Source: Microvirga antarctica
GTDB lineage: Bacteria > Pseudomonadota > Alphaproteobacteria > Rhizobiales > Beijerinckiaceae
Length of the DNA stretch: 64,000 bases
Reading direction: 5' to 3'
Assembly: GCF_017921815.1 (NCBI RefSeq)
Contig: NZ_JAGEMM010000003.1
Location: 372,001-436,000, forward strand
Below the pieces are notes generated by a model. It had not been told where the DNA came from. It ran no database searches and worked only from the letters and a program-made list of their open reading frames with translations. The position numbers were made by a program, and so were the translations under genes. Shown piece by piece: positions 51,392-60,522 of the stretch; the first letter of the stretch is position 1; each line of letters opens with the position of its first letter.

Positions 51392-53338
51392 ATGCTTCCT
51401 CATAGTGATCTCTTTGCGAGTTATGCGCGATCGTACGAGACACGCCGCGACAGCGAGATGTCTCTTTCAGAATACCTCGACGGCTGCCGCGACGACCCAA
51501 TGATGTATGCCAGTACGCCGGAACGAATTCTCGCTGCTATCGGTGAGGCCGAACTCGTGGACACGTCCCGGGACGCACGCCTCGGCCGGATTTTCATGAA
51601 CCGGACCATCCGCGCCTATCCCGCCTTCGCAGAGTTCTACGGAATGGAGGAGACGATCGAGCGGATCGTGAGCTTCTTCCGCCACGCTGCGCAAGGACTG
51701 GAGGAGCGCAAGCAGATTCTCTACCTGCTCGGCCCGGTTGGGGGTGGCAAGTCATCACTTGCCGAACGCCTCAAGGCCCTTGTGGAATTGCAGCCGATTT
51801 TTGTTCTCAAGGCTGGGGATGAATTGAGCCCGGTTTTCGAAAGCCCCCTCGGGTTGTTCGATCCCGACAAGATGGGCCCGCTCCTCGAAGAGCGCTACGG
51901 CATCCCGCGCCGCCGCCTGACGACTGTCATGAGCCCCTGGTGTCTGAAGCGGCTCGATGAATTCGAAGGCGATATTTCCCGCTTCCGCGTCGTGCGCATC
52001 AACCCTTCGCGGCTGCGCCAGATCGCGGTGACGAAAACGGAACCGGGCGATGAGAATAACCAGGATATCTCTTCGCTTGTCGGCAAGGTCGACATTCGCA
52101 AACTCGAGACATTGTCCCAGTCCGACCCGGATGCGTACAGCTATTCAGGCGGCCTCAATCGAGCCAACCAGGGCATCCTCGAATTCGTCGAGATGTTCAA
52201 GGCCCCCATCAAGATGCTGCACCCCCTGCTGACGGCCACGCAGGAGGGCAATTACGTGGGCACCGAAAACATCGGCGCCATTCCCTTTTCGGGAGTCGTC
52301 ATGGCCCATTCCAACGAGGCGGAGTGGCAGAGCTTCCGGGCCAACAAGAACAACGAGGCGTTCATCGACCGCATTTACGTGATCAAGGTGCCCTACTGCC
52401 TGCGGTCGACGGAGGAAGAAAAGATCTACCAGAAACTGATCCGGACGTCGGAATTGGCAGCTGCCCCCTGTGCGCCCGGAACGCTCGAGATGCTGGCGCA
52501 ATTCTCGGTCTTGTCGCGCCTTCGGGAGCATGAGAACTCCAACCTGTTCTCTAAGATGCGCGTCTACGATGGCGAGAGCATTCGGGAGGTCGATCCGCGC
52601 GCGCGAAGCTTGCAGGAATACAAGGATGTGGCCGGCGTCGATGAGGGGATGGAGGGCATCTCGACCCGTTTCGCCTTCAAGGTTCTGGCCGCGACTTTCA
52701 ACCACGACACTGTCGAAGTGTCGGCCGATCCGGTGCATTTGATGTACATGCTGCAGCAGGCCCTGCGCCGCGAGCAGCTTCCGCCTGAGGTGGAGAAGCG
52801 CTACCTCGAATTCATCAAGGCCGATCTCGCGCCGCGTTATGCCGAGTTCATCGGTCATGAGATCCAGAAGGCATATCTCGAATCCTATCACGACTACGGC
52901 CAGAACCTGTTCGACCGCTACGTCGACTACGCCGATGCGTGGATCGAAGACCAGGACTTCAAAGATTCCGACACCGGCCAATTGCTGAACCGGGAACTCC
53001 TGAATCAGGAACTGAGCAAGACCGAAAAGGCGGCCGGCATCGCCAATCCGAAGGACTTCCGGAACGAGGTGGTGAAATTCGCCCTGCGGTCACGGGCGGC
53101 CCATGCCGGTCGCAACCCGTCCTGGACGAGCTACGAGAAACTTCGGGAGGTGATCGAGCGGCGCATGTTCTCGCAGGTCGAGGAATTGCTGCCGGTCATC
53201 AGTTTTGGCTCGAAGAAGGACACGGAGACGGAAAAGAAGCACGGAGAGTTCGTGGAAAGGATGCTTGCCCGTGGTTACACGGAGCGTCAGGTCCGTCGAT
53301 TGGTCGAGTGGTACATGCGTGTGAAGCAGGCGGATTGA
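51392..53338 (+). CDS. prkA: PrkA-type serine protein kinase / AAA+ protein
   Basis: 648 residues from the ATG at 51392, with GGTAGG upstream; a GTG at 51386 would add two. The N-terminal PrkA AAA domain has Walker A LLGPVGGGKSSLAERL (near 113) and FAEFYGMEETIERIV; the C-terminal kinase-like part includes KAYLESYHDYGQNLFDRYVD (near 490). YeaG, the E. coli homologue, is made under starvation and other stress. First gene of a three-gene set with the DUF444 and SpoVR genes. Confidence 0.93.
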   Translation: MLPHSDLFASYARSYETRRDSEMSLSEYLDGCRDDPMMYASTPERILAAIGEAELVDTSRDARLGRIFMNRTIRAYPAFAEFYGMEETIERIVSFFRHAAQGLEERKQILYLLGPVGGGKSSLAERLKALVELQPIFVLKAGDELSPVFESPLGLFDPDKMGPLLEERYGIPRRRLTTVMSPWCLKRLDEFEGDISRFRVVRINPSRLRQIAVTKTEPGDENNQDISSLVGKVDIRKLETLSQSDPDAYSYSGGLNRANQGILEFVEMFKAPIKMLHPLLTATQEGNYVGTENIGAIPFSGVVMAHSNEAEWQSFRANKNNEAFIDRIYVIKVPYCLRSTEEEKIYQKLIRTSELAAAPCAPGTLEMLAQFSVLSRLREHENSNLFSKMRVYDGESIREVDPRARSLQEYKDVAGVDEGMEGISTRFAFKVLAATFNHDTVEVSADPVHLMYMLQQALRREQLPPEVEKRYLEFIKADLAPRYAEFIGHEIQKAYLESYHDYGQNLFDRYVDYADAWIEDQDFKDSDTGQLLNRELLNQELSKTEKAAGIANPKDFRNEVVKFALRSRAAHAGRNPSWTSYEKLREVIERRMFSQVEELLPVISFGSKKDTETEKKHGEFVERMLARGYTERQVRRLVEWYMRVKQAD

Positions 53339-53365
53339 CCATCGGTCGGTCGGGAGTAGCGCGTC

Positions 53366-54673
53366 ATGTACATCATTGACCGACGCCTCAACGCTGGGGG
53401 GAAAAGCCTCCCCAACCGCCAGCGCTTCCTGCGCCGCGCCAAGGCTCTCGTCCAGCGTGCGGTGGCCGACAAGGCGGCCGCGCGCGGCATCACCGACATC
53501 GACAGTGCGGCCGAGGTCGCAATTCCCCGGAACGGGATTGGAGAGCCGCGCCTGCGCCGTGCGAGTGCCGGGGGATTTCGAGACTACGTTCTTCCCGGAA
53601 ACAAGAAGTTCCTTGAGGGAGATACCCTGGAGCGGCCGCCCCCGGGGGCGGGCAGAGGTTCCGAGGCGGGCGAGGGAGAGGGTGAGGATGACTTCCGGTT
53701 CGTTCTGACGCGGGATGAATTTCTGGAGCTTTTTCTCGACGACCTCGACTTGCCGAATCTGGCAAAGCGCCGTGTCCTTTCAGACGAATCCTTCGGCATG
53801 CGGCGCGCGGGCTATGCGGTCACCGGCTCGCCCGCCAATTTGGCTCTCACGCGCACCATCCGCAATTCCCTGGCGCGCCGCGTGGCCATGAAGAGACCAA
53901 GCGCTGCGGAGCTCAATCGGTTGGAGGACGAGATTGCCGGCCTGGCTGCCGGGCTTCCTGAAACCGCGCCAGAGATCGCGGAACTTCGCGAAAGGTTGGA
54001 GCGGTTAAACCGGCGCACCCGGCGGATTCCGTACATCGATCCGATCGACCTGCGCTATCGCAGATTCGAACCTGTTCCGCGGCCTGTGACCCAGGCTGTC
54101 ATGTTCTGCCTCATGGACGTGTCCGGTTCCATGACGGAGCACATGAAGGATCTGGCAAAGCGTTTCTACATGCTGCTTTACGTGTTTCTGAAGCATCGCT
54201 ACCGCCGGGTCGACATTGTGTTCGTGCGCCATACGCATGAGGCCAAAGAGGTGGACGAGGAGACGTTCTTCAACAGCCCCGAGACCGGCGGAACGCTGGT
54301 GTCCTCTGCACTCCTTGAAATGAAGCGAATTGTCGGGGAGCGCTATTCGCCTTCGAACTGGAATATCTATGCGGCGCAAGCCTCCGATGGCGACAATTCG
54401 GCGTCAGATCGGGGCGCCTGCACAGCGCTCCTGCGAGATTCCATCCTGCCGGTCTGTCAGCATTTTGCCTATCTCGAAGTGGGTGCGGACGATGAAGGGC
54501 CGCGAATCGGATTTGCCCCCCACGCGACGACCCTGTGGCAAACATATGAGGCGCTGGCGCAGGCCGGGAGCGACATTGCCATGCGAAAGGTCAATCATCG
54601 CAGCGAGATTTATCCGGTCTTTCGCGACCTCTTCCGGCGTCGCGGACCGCCGATTGCGCAGAGTGCGCTATGA
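53366..54673 (+). CDS. YeaH/YhbH family protein (DUF444)
   Basis: 435 residues. It begins MYIIDRRLNAGGKSLPNRQR, the standard YeaH N-terminus, and carries a von Willebrand A-like domain with the metal-site motif CLMDVSGSMTEHMK (about 249-262). A Gly/Glu-rich stretch (PPPGAGRGSEAGEGEGED) lies near 90-108. It begins 27 bases after prkA and overlaps the SpoVR gene by ATGA, matching the conserved prkA-yeaH-spoVR arrangement. Confidence 0.92.
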   Translation: MYIIDRRLNAGGKSLPNRQRFLRRAKALVQRAVADKAAARGITDIDSAAEVAIPRNGIGEPRLRRASAGGFRDYVLPGNKKFLEGDTLERPPPGAGRGSEAGEGEGEDDFRFVLTRDEFLELFLDDLDLPNLAKRRVLSDESFGMRRAGYAVTGSPANLALTRTIRNSLARRVAMKRPSAAELNRLEDEIAGLAAGLPETAPEIAELRERLERLNRRTRRIPYIDPIDLRYRRFEPVPRPVTQAVMFCLMDVSGSMTEHMKDLAKRFYMLLYVFLKHRYRRVDIVFVRHTHEAKEVDEETFFNSPETGGTLVSSALLEMKRIVGERYSPSNWNIYAAQASDGDNSASDRGACTALLRDSILPVCQHFAYLEVGADDEGPRIGFAPHATTLWQTYEALAQAGSDIAMRKVNHRSEIYPVFRDLFRRRGPPIAQSAL

Positions 54674-56211
54674 GACGAAAAACTGACAGTGGCTTGTTGT
54701 TTGAGGGCTCTGACTGGGATTTCGGAACCATCCAGCGGATTTACGATGCTGTCGAAGATGTCGCGCTGTCGGAACTCAAGCTCGACGTCTACCCAAACCA
54801 GATCGAGGTGATCACGGCCGAACAGATGCTCGACGCCTACGCGTCGACCGGCATGCCGCTCCTGTATCGGCACTGGTCGTTCGGCAAGCATTTCGCGGCT
54901 CATGATGCGGTCTACCGCAAGGGCTTTATGGGCCTCGCCTATGAGATCGTGATCAACTCGAACCCGTGCGTCTCCTACATCATGGAGGGAAACACTGCCA
55001 CGATGCAGACGCTGGTCATCGCGCACGCAGCCTTTGGCCATAATCACTTCTTCAAGAACAATCACCTTTTTCGTCAATGGACGGATGCCGACGGAATCCT
55101 CGATTATCTTGCATTCGCCAAGGCCTATGTCGCACGGTGCGAGGAGCGCTACGGCCAAGCCGCGGTGGAGCGCCTTCTGGATGCGGCCCATGCCCTGATG
55201 TCTCATGGCGTTCACCGCTATCCGCGCAAGAAGCGACCCGACCTTCGCTCCGAGGAGCGGCGGGAGCGCGAACGTCATCTGCATCAGGAGCAGACGTACA
55301 ACGATCTGTGGAAGACGATACCGGGAAAGAGGCGTGGACAGAGCCAGAAGCCAGATGCCGACCGCTTGCGGTCGCTGCTTGAGCTTCCTCAAGAGAACCT
55401 TCTCTATTTCCTCGAGAAGACAGCGCCCCGACTCAAGCCCTGGCAGCGCGAGATCCTGCGATTGGTTCGGCATATCGGGCAGTACTTCTACCCGCAGCGC
55501 CAGACCAAGGTGATGAACGAGGGGTGCGCCACCTATTGTCACTATGCAATCATGACAAGCCTTCACAACAACGGTCGGATTTCTGACGGATCGTTTCTCG
55601 AGTTTCTCCAGTCGCACACCAACGTAGTGCGCCAGCCGGAATTCGATGATCCCCACTATGGCAACATCAACCCCTACGCACTGGGCTTTGCGATGATGCG
55701 CGACATCGAGCGCGTCTGTCGCCATCCGACAGACGAAGATCGCATCTGGTTTCCGGATATTGCCGGCTACGGGGATTCCCTTGCTGTTCTAAGAGATGTC
55801 TGGGCCAACTACCGTGACGAGAGTTTCATCCTGCAGTTCCTGAGCCCCCGCCTGATGCGCGAGTGGCGCATGTTCCACCTCGTCGATGATCCCGAAGAGA
55901 AGACGTTGCGCGTCGGAGCCATTCACAATGACCAAGGCTATCGGCGCGTGCGCCAGTCGCTTGCGCGGCATCATGATATGGCCTGGCTCGATCCGGACAT
56001 TCAGGTGGTCGACGTGGATCTCGCCGGTGACCGGCGCCTCGAGCTCCATCACAATGTACTCCATGGCGTCTTGCTGCAGAAGGACGATGTCGATCAGGTC
56101 TTGCAGCATCTCGCCGATCTCTGGGGCTACGGTGTGGTGCTAAAGGAGATCGATCCCACTGGGGCAATCTTGCGCGAGCACTCCGCGCGCGCCAGAGCGC
56201 CGTTCTCCTAG
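54670..56211 (+). CDS. SpoVR family protein
   Basis: 513 residues. Conserved blocks YPNQIEVITAEQMLDAYAS (near 38), HWSFGKHF, VINSNPCVSYIMEGNT (near 95), and HIGQYFYPQRQTKVMNEGCA (near 270) are typical of SpoVR/YcgB. Non-sporulating bacteria keep it with PrkA and YeaH, where the trio acts in stationary phase and stress survival. Exact biochemical role unknown. Confidence 0.92.
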   Translation: MRRKTDSGLLFEGSDWDFGTIQRIYDAVEDVALSELKLDVYPNQIEVITAEQMLDAYASTGMPLLYRHWSFGKHFAAHDAVYRKGFMGLAYEIVINSNPCVSYIMEGNTATMQTLVIAHAAFGHNHFFKNNHLFRQWTDADGILDYLAFAKAYVARCEERYGQAAVERLLDAAHALMSHGVHRYPRKKRPDLRSEERRERERHLHQEQTYNDLWKTIPGKRRGQSQKPDADRLRSLLELPQENLLYFLEKTAPRLKPWQREILRLVRHIGQYFYPQRQTKVMNEGCATYCHYAIMTSLHNNGRISDGSFLEFLQSHTNVVRQPEFDDPHYGNINPYALGFAMMRDIERVCRHPTDEDRIWFPDIAGYGDSLAVLRDVWANYRDESFILQFLSPRLMREWRMFHLVDDPEEKTLRVGAIHNDQGYRRVRQSLARHHDMAWLDPDIQVVDVDLAGDRRLELHHNVLHGVLLQKDDVDQVLQHLADLWGYGVVLKEIDPTGAILREHSARARAPFS

Positions 56212-56230
56212 AGGTTGTCTCCGCAACCTC
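56211..56230. terminator. Hairpin after SpoVR, weak terminator candidate
   Basis: GAGGTTG and CAACCTC (56211-56217, 56224-56230) form a 7-base-pair stem with a 6-base loop between convergent genes. No T-run follows in either direction. Confidence 0.35.
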
Positions 56231-56248
56231 ATCCCGCAATCTGCTGAT

Positions 56249-56944
56249 TCAGGGGACGTTGTCGGACTGCCGGTCGAGGAGTTTCCGCTCGACGCTCTGC
56301 AGATGTTGGCGCATGGCGGCAGCCGCTCCCCCCATGTCACGGTTGGCAATGGACGCCACGATCATGTCGTGTTCCGCAAAGCTGTGGTGATCCGGTCTCG
56401 GCTTCACAGGCGTGGTGCGCAATCGGCCCCAGGTGACGGCGCGGCGAACTGCATTCAGGCTGTCGAAGAGGCCCAGCAGCAGGTTGTTCTGCGTCGCCTC
56501 CGCGATGGTCCGGTGCAGACGATTGTCCCAGCTCTCATATTGGCGCCAGGTCCCAGCCTCCCGCATCCGCGCGATGCATGTCGTCATTTCCGAGAGATGC
56601 AGAGGCGTGGCTGTAAGAGCCGCCGCTCGGGCGACTTCGGGCTCGATGATCAGACGAGTCCGCATGACCTCGGCGGGATTGGTGCGCTTGGCGAGCGCCG
56701 CGATATCCGCAAACGTATCGATGGGCCGGCTGCCGATGAAGGTGCCCTTTCCCACATGGCGCCACAATTGACCCTCGGATTCGAGAGTCGTCAGCGCCTT
56801 GCGCAACTCAGTCCGAGAGACGCCGAGGGCCTCGGAGAGATCGCGCTCCGGAGGCAGCCGGCCATCGTCTGGCAAGTCCGCTTGCGCAAGGTAGGCCCGC
56901 AACTGGGTGATCACCCCCCGCTCGATCGCTAACCCGTCAGCCAT
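56249..56944 (-). CDS. FadR-subfamily GntR transcriptional regulator
   Basis: 231 residues from the ATG at 56944. N-terminal winged helix with LPPERDLSEALGVSRTELRK (about 29-48) and LWRHVGKGTFIGSRP; C-terminal FCD ligand domain with metal-type histidines (DNRLHRTIAEATQN, EHDMIV). A longer frame to 57049 would cross the operators and was rejected. Divergent from the NitT/TauT-type importer operon, its likely target. Confidence 0.9.
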   Translation of the reverse strand: MADGLAIERGVITQLRAYLAQADLPDDGRLPPERDLSEALGVSRTELRKALTTLESEGQLWRHVGKGTFIGSRPIDTFADIAALAKRTNPAEVMRTRLIIEPEVARAAALTATPLHLSEMTTCIARMREAGTWRQYESWDNRLHRTIAEATQNNLLLGLFDSLNAVRRAVTWGRLRTTPVKPRPDHHSFAEHDMIVASIANRDMGGAAAAMRQHLQSVERKLLDRQSDNVP

Positions 56945-56957
56945 GATAACACAATCA

Positions 56958-57062
56958 AACCAATGATAGATTGGTTGGTGTATGAAACACCGTGCGGTTG
57001 CCGTCAAGAGGCTTGTTCTTGACATCTTCATTCTCCCAATTGTAACCATTATAAGATTGGTC
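56958..57062. promoter_or_regulatory. Two matching operator-like inverted repeats
   Basis: Site 1, AACCAAT-GATAG-ATTGGTT (56958-56976), is a perfect 7-base inverted repeat. Site 2, at 57044-57062, matches site 1 at 14 of 19 positions (AACCA...AGATTGGT). They lie between the divergent GntR-type gene and its neighbouring operon, 86 bases apart (about eight helical turns). The T-G-G-T/A-C-C-A core fits FadR-subfamily operators. Confidence 0.65.
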
Positions 57063-57123
57063 GGCTAAAGCGCGACCGGTATCAACAGGGTGGAACAACC
57101 GCCGGGAACCTCGGGAGATGGAA

Positions 57124-58119
57124 ATGTGCAAGTCAGTTTCGGGTGTAAAGGCAGGCTTTATGGCACTGGCTCTAGGAGCGGGACTTCTTATGTCCAGCGC
57201 GGCCGACGCCGGCAAGGTGCGCGTCGCCTTCGGTGACATCGCAAGCGTCGAATCGCTCCACCTTTTGGCTGCCTTCGAGCGCGCCAAGGAGCAGGGCGTC
57301 GATATCGAAGTGACCTATCTCAAATCCGAGGACATCGCGGCGCAAGCCGTCGTCGGCGGGCAAGCCGATATCGGCGTTGGCGGCCCCTATGCGCTGATGC
57401 AGAAGGTCAAGGCTCCGATCCGGATGTTCCTGCAACTGTCCACCTTGCGCTTCTACCCGGCGGTCAATGGGCAATTCTACAAAACCTGGAAGGACCTCAA
57501 TGGTCAGGAGATCGCGGTCCACTCGCGCGGTTCCGGCACCGAGGCCATCATGAAGCTGATGGAAGATCGCCAAGGCATCAAATTCTCGAAGATCAGCTAC
57601 ATCCCGGGCTCGGAGGTCAGGACGGGCGCGCTTCTGCAAGGCAACGTGAAAGCCACAATCGTGGATTCATCCGGCAGACGTCTGCTTGAGACTCAGGCGC
57701 CTGGAAAATTCGTCATCCTCCCTCTCGATGGCGTCAATGCAACCGACGAGGCGCTGTTCGCCAACCAGGCATTCCTCGACAAGAACGCGGCCGATGTGGA
57801 CAAGATCGTCGAGGCGATCGTGCAGACGTGGCGCGATGTAACGGCCAATCCGGGCGTCGTCACGGAATGGCGCGCGAAGTACAAGCTTATGCCCGATCTG
57901 CCCGCCGGCCAGGTCGCGGAAATCCTGCCGTACTTCCAGGAACTCGCACAGGGCAATGCGTTCCCGCTCAATGGTGGCGGAGCGGTTGCCGCCAAAGACG
58001 ACTTTGCGTTCTACACCTTGTCGGGGCAACTGACCGGCGAACCAGCAAACCTGAAGGTCGCAGATTTCTGGGATACCCGTTCGCTTGATCGCGCCCTGGC
58101 AAAGCTCGGCACCAAGTGA
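57124..58119 (+). CDS. NitT/TauT-type ABC transporter substrate-binding protein
   Basis: 331 residues from the ATG at 57124, chosen because GGGAG lies 6 bases upstream; the ATG at 57118 sits directly on it. Signal peptide ends near SSAADA. The mature part has GDIASVESLHLLAAFERAKE and VVGGQADIGVGGPYALMQKV (near 76), the layout of NMT1/TauA-like binding proteins for small organic anions or aromatic compounds. Delivers substrate to the permeases downstream. Ligand not readable. Confidence 0.87.
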   Translation: MCKSVSGVKAGFMALALGAGLLMSSAADAGKVRVAFGDIASVESLHLLAAFERAKEQGVDIEVTYLKSEDIAAQAVVGGQADIGVGGPYALMQKVKAPIRMFLQLSTLRFYPAVNGQFYKTWKDLNGQEIAVHSRGSGTEAIMKLMEDRQGIKFSKISYIPGSEVRTGALLQGNVKATIVDSSGRRLLETQAPGKFVILPLDGVNATDEALFANQAFLDKNAADVDKIVEAIVQTWRDVTANPGVVTEWRAKYKLMPDLPAGQVAEILPYFQELAQGNAFPLNGGGAVAAKDDFAFYTLSGQLTGEPANLKVADFWDTRSLDRALAKLGTK

Positions 58120-58129
58120 GGTTGGCAGC

Positions 58130-58963
58130 ATGATCGCTCCTTCGCGCGTGGGTGGCCCAGCACCGGCCGTCCATCCGCCAGAAGGCCTGGGCGCAAGCCT
58201 CGGCCGACTGGCGTCGAGACATCCTGTCGTGTGGCGATTGTCTTCGCTGGTGCTCTTCTTTCTGGCTTGGGAAATCGCCGGGCGGGTGCCCATCAGCTAC
58301 GCTTTCCCGACCTTCTCGGCCACCCTTGTTGCGCTGGTCTCCATGATGGCGGATGGCAGTCTTTTCGTGGCCTATGGGTCGACGCTTCAGCCGCTCGTCA
58401 TCGGTATTGCGATCTCGGGCGTCGTCGGCGTCGTCCTCGGGATCGTGATGGGCCTGTCGCGGATGGCGGAATGGCTCGCCGCCCCACTCTTCGTCGTCCT
58501 GCAGGCGGCGCCCATGGCGGCCCTCATCCCGCTCATCACCTTCGTGTACGGCATCGGGCTTTTGGCCAAGACCCTGGCGGTGATCATGCTGGCGCTGCCC
58601 GTCATCGTGCTGAACGGCTATAAGGCCGTTCGCAACGCCAATCCGTCCCTCGTCGCGATGTGTCGGTCGTTCCAGGGCACCAAGCTTCAGCAAATCGCCA
58701 AGATCATTGTTCCTGACGCCAGCCCGGTCATTTTCGCCGGCCTCCGGCTTGGGCTTGCGGCCGGCTTCATCGGCGTCATCCTGGCCGAGCTTCTTATCAC
58801 CCCGACTGGGATCGGCGATTTGATTACCTACCATCGGTCGGTCGCCAACTACGCTGAGATGTATGCCGCCGTGGTGTCCATCATTCTCGTGTCCACGCTG
58901 ACGCTCGCCGCGCTCGAGTCCTTCGAGACCCGATTGCTGCGCCCTGAAAAGAGGAGAGGCTGA
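58130..58963 (+). CDS. NitT/TauT-type ABC transporter permease (first)
   Basis: 277 residues from the ATG at 58130. About six membrane segments, starting with LSSLVLFFLAWEIAGRV (about 37-53), and a BPD-type loop (FQGTKLQQIAKIIVPDASP, near 184). It differs clearly from the second permease, so the transporter is probably a heterodimer in the membrane. The ATPase gene begins 1 base after its stop. Confidence 0.88.
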   Translation: MIAPSRVGGPAPAVHPPEGLGASLGRLASRHPVVWRLSSLVLFFLAWEIAGRVPISYAFPTFSATLVALVSMMADGSLFVAYGSTLQPLVIGIAISGVVGVVLGIVMGLSRMAEWLAAPLFVVLQAAPMAALIPLITFVYGIGLLAKTLAVIMLALPVIVLNGYKAVRNANPSLVAMCRSFQGTKLQQIAKIIVPDASPVIFAGLRLGLAAGFIGVILAELLITPTGIGDLITYHRSVANYAEMYAAVVSIILVSTLTLAALESFETRLLRPEKRRG

Positions 58964-58964
58964 C

Positions 58965-59759
58965 ATGGCACATCTTGCCGTCGCCGAAGCCGCAATCCCC
59001 GCATCCGAGACGGTCGTCGCAGTGCGGGGCATCTGCAAGCGCTACAGCGAGGTGGAGGCGCTGCGCCTGATTGACCTCGATTTCCCAAGGGGGAAACTCA
59101 CCACGCTGCTGGGCCCGTCGGGGTGTGGAAAGACGACGCTGCTGAAGATCATTGCCGGCCTCATCGCCGCATCGTCCGGCGAAGTGCGGGTGAACGGCAA
59201 GCCGGTCACCGGCCCCGGTCCGGAGCGGGCCTTCGTGTTTCAGGATTTCGCGCTCATGCCGTGGGCAACCGTCATGCGCAACGTGGCGTTCGGGCTCGAA
59301 TTGCAGGGAATGGGCAAGGCGGAACGGCAGTCCATTGCCCGCAATTACATTGCCGAGGTGGGTCTCACGGGATTCGAGGACAAGTACCCGCACGAATTGT
59401 CGGGCGGGATGCGCCAGCGGGTCGGACTTGCCCGCGCGTTCGCGGTCAACGCCGAGGTTCTGCTGCTCGACGAACCATTTTCGGCCGTCGACGAGCAGAA
59501 CCGACGCAAATTTCAAGAGGATCTGCTTCGCCTCGTGGACAAGGAACGCAAGACCTTCATTTTCGTGACGCACAGCATTGAGGAGGCGGTCTATGTGTCA
59601 GATCGCATCGTGCTTCTGTCGCGTCGGCCGGGACGGGTCTCGCAGATCATCGAGCCGAGGATCGACCGCACCGCATCGCCCGACGCCATCCGCCGCGATC
59701 AGGGATATCTCGACACCGTCGAGGAGATCTGGCAGGGCCTGAAACACTACGTGGATTGA
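58965..59759 (+). CDS. NitT/TauT-type ABC transporter ATP-binding protein
   Basis: 264 residues. Walker A GPSGCGKTTLLKII (about 47-60), FVFQDFALMPWATVMRNV (near 88), signature LSGGMRQRVGLARAF (near 145) and Walker B LLLDEPFSAVDEQNR. The SGGMRQRV form of the signature is typical of the TauB/SsuB/NrtD branch. Energises uptake with the flanking permeases. Confidence 0.92.
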   Translation: MAHLAVAEAAIPASETVVAVRGICKRYSEVEALRLIDLDFPRGKLTTLLGPSGCGKTTLLKIIAGLIAASSGEVRVNGKPVTGPGPERAFVFQDFALMPWATVMRNVAFGLELQGMGKAERQSIARNYIAEVGLTGFEDKYPHELSGGMRQRVGLARAFAVNAEVLLLDEPFSAVDEQNRRKFQEDLLRLVDKERKTFIFVTHSIEEAVYVSDRIVLLSRRPGRVSQIIEPRIDRTASPDAIRRDQGYLDTVEEIWQGLKHYVD

Positions 59760-59769
59760 GGATGCGGTC

Positions 59770-60522
59770 ATGATTCTTTTCGGCTATCGGGTGCCGATGA
59801 TGGCGTCTCTCATCGTGTGGTGCGTGATCTGGGAAGTTGTCGGACGATCTGGCGCGCTCTTCCTGATCCCGCCGCTCTCCAGCGTGCTGGTCGCAGCTTT
59901 CGCGATGGTCCAGACCGCAACCTGGCAGAGTGCTGCGCTGGTAACCCTCCACAGCTTCTCCGTCGGCATGGCGCTCGCCATCCTTGTCGGCATCGCCCTT
60001 GGCGTTCTCATGGGACGCTTCAAGGCGGTGGACGACTTATTCGGCATCTGGGTCAATATCTTCGTCAGCGCGCCGCTTTCCGCCCTCGTGCCCGTGCTGA
60101 TGATCCTGTTCGGGATTGGCGAAACCACAGTGATCGTGACGGTGTTTCTGTTCGCCGTCTGGATCATCGTGCTGGACACGCGCGCCGGAATCCAGCATGT
60201 GCCGAATTCGCTGATCGAAATGGGGCGCAGCTACGGCGCCTCACCGTTCGCCCTTTACGGAAAGATCGTTCTCCTCGCGGCCCTTCCGGAAATCCTCGCG
60301 GGGATACGGCTGGGACTCGTCCGCGGCGTAAAGGGTGTGGTGATCGGACAGCTTCTGGTGTCCATCATCGGATATGGCGAACTGTTCGAACTCTATTCGC
60401 GCAGCTTCGACATGGAGAACTTCTGGGCGCTGACCATCATCCTCTTCGCCGCGGCGATGCTGATGTCGGCGGCCATCGAACACGTCGAGAAAAAAGTTGA
60501 TTACTACGCAGGAGTAAGATGA
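59770..60522 (+). CDS. NitT/TauT-type ABC transporter permease (second)
   Basis: 250 residues, with hydrophobic segments from residue 3 onward (FGYRVPMMASLIVWCVIWEV) and a BPD loop (GRSYGASPFALYGKIVLLAA, near 155). Its stop overlaps the hydrolase start by ATGA, tying the importer to a catabolic enzyme. Confidence 0.88.
   Translation: MILFGYRVPMMASLIVWCVIWEVVGRSGALFLIPPLSSVLVAAFAMVQTATWQSAALVTLHSFSVGMALAILVGIALGVLMGRFKAVDDLFGIWVNIFVSAPLSALVPVLMILFGIGETTVIVTVFLFAVWIIVLDTRAGIQHVPNSLIEMGRSYGASPFALYGKIVLLAALPEILAGIRLGLVRGVKGVVIGQLLVSIIGYGELFELYSRSFDMENFWALTIILFAAAMLMSAAIEHVEKKVDYYAGVR

Noticed and set aside
57968-59038. 356-codon minus-strand frame opposite the NitT-type genes
   Set aside because: Composition is charged and low in hydrophobic residues; it mirrors the permease coding strand and has no recognisable motif.
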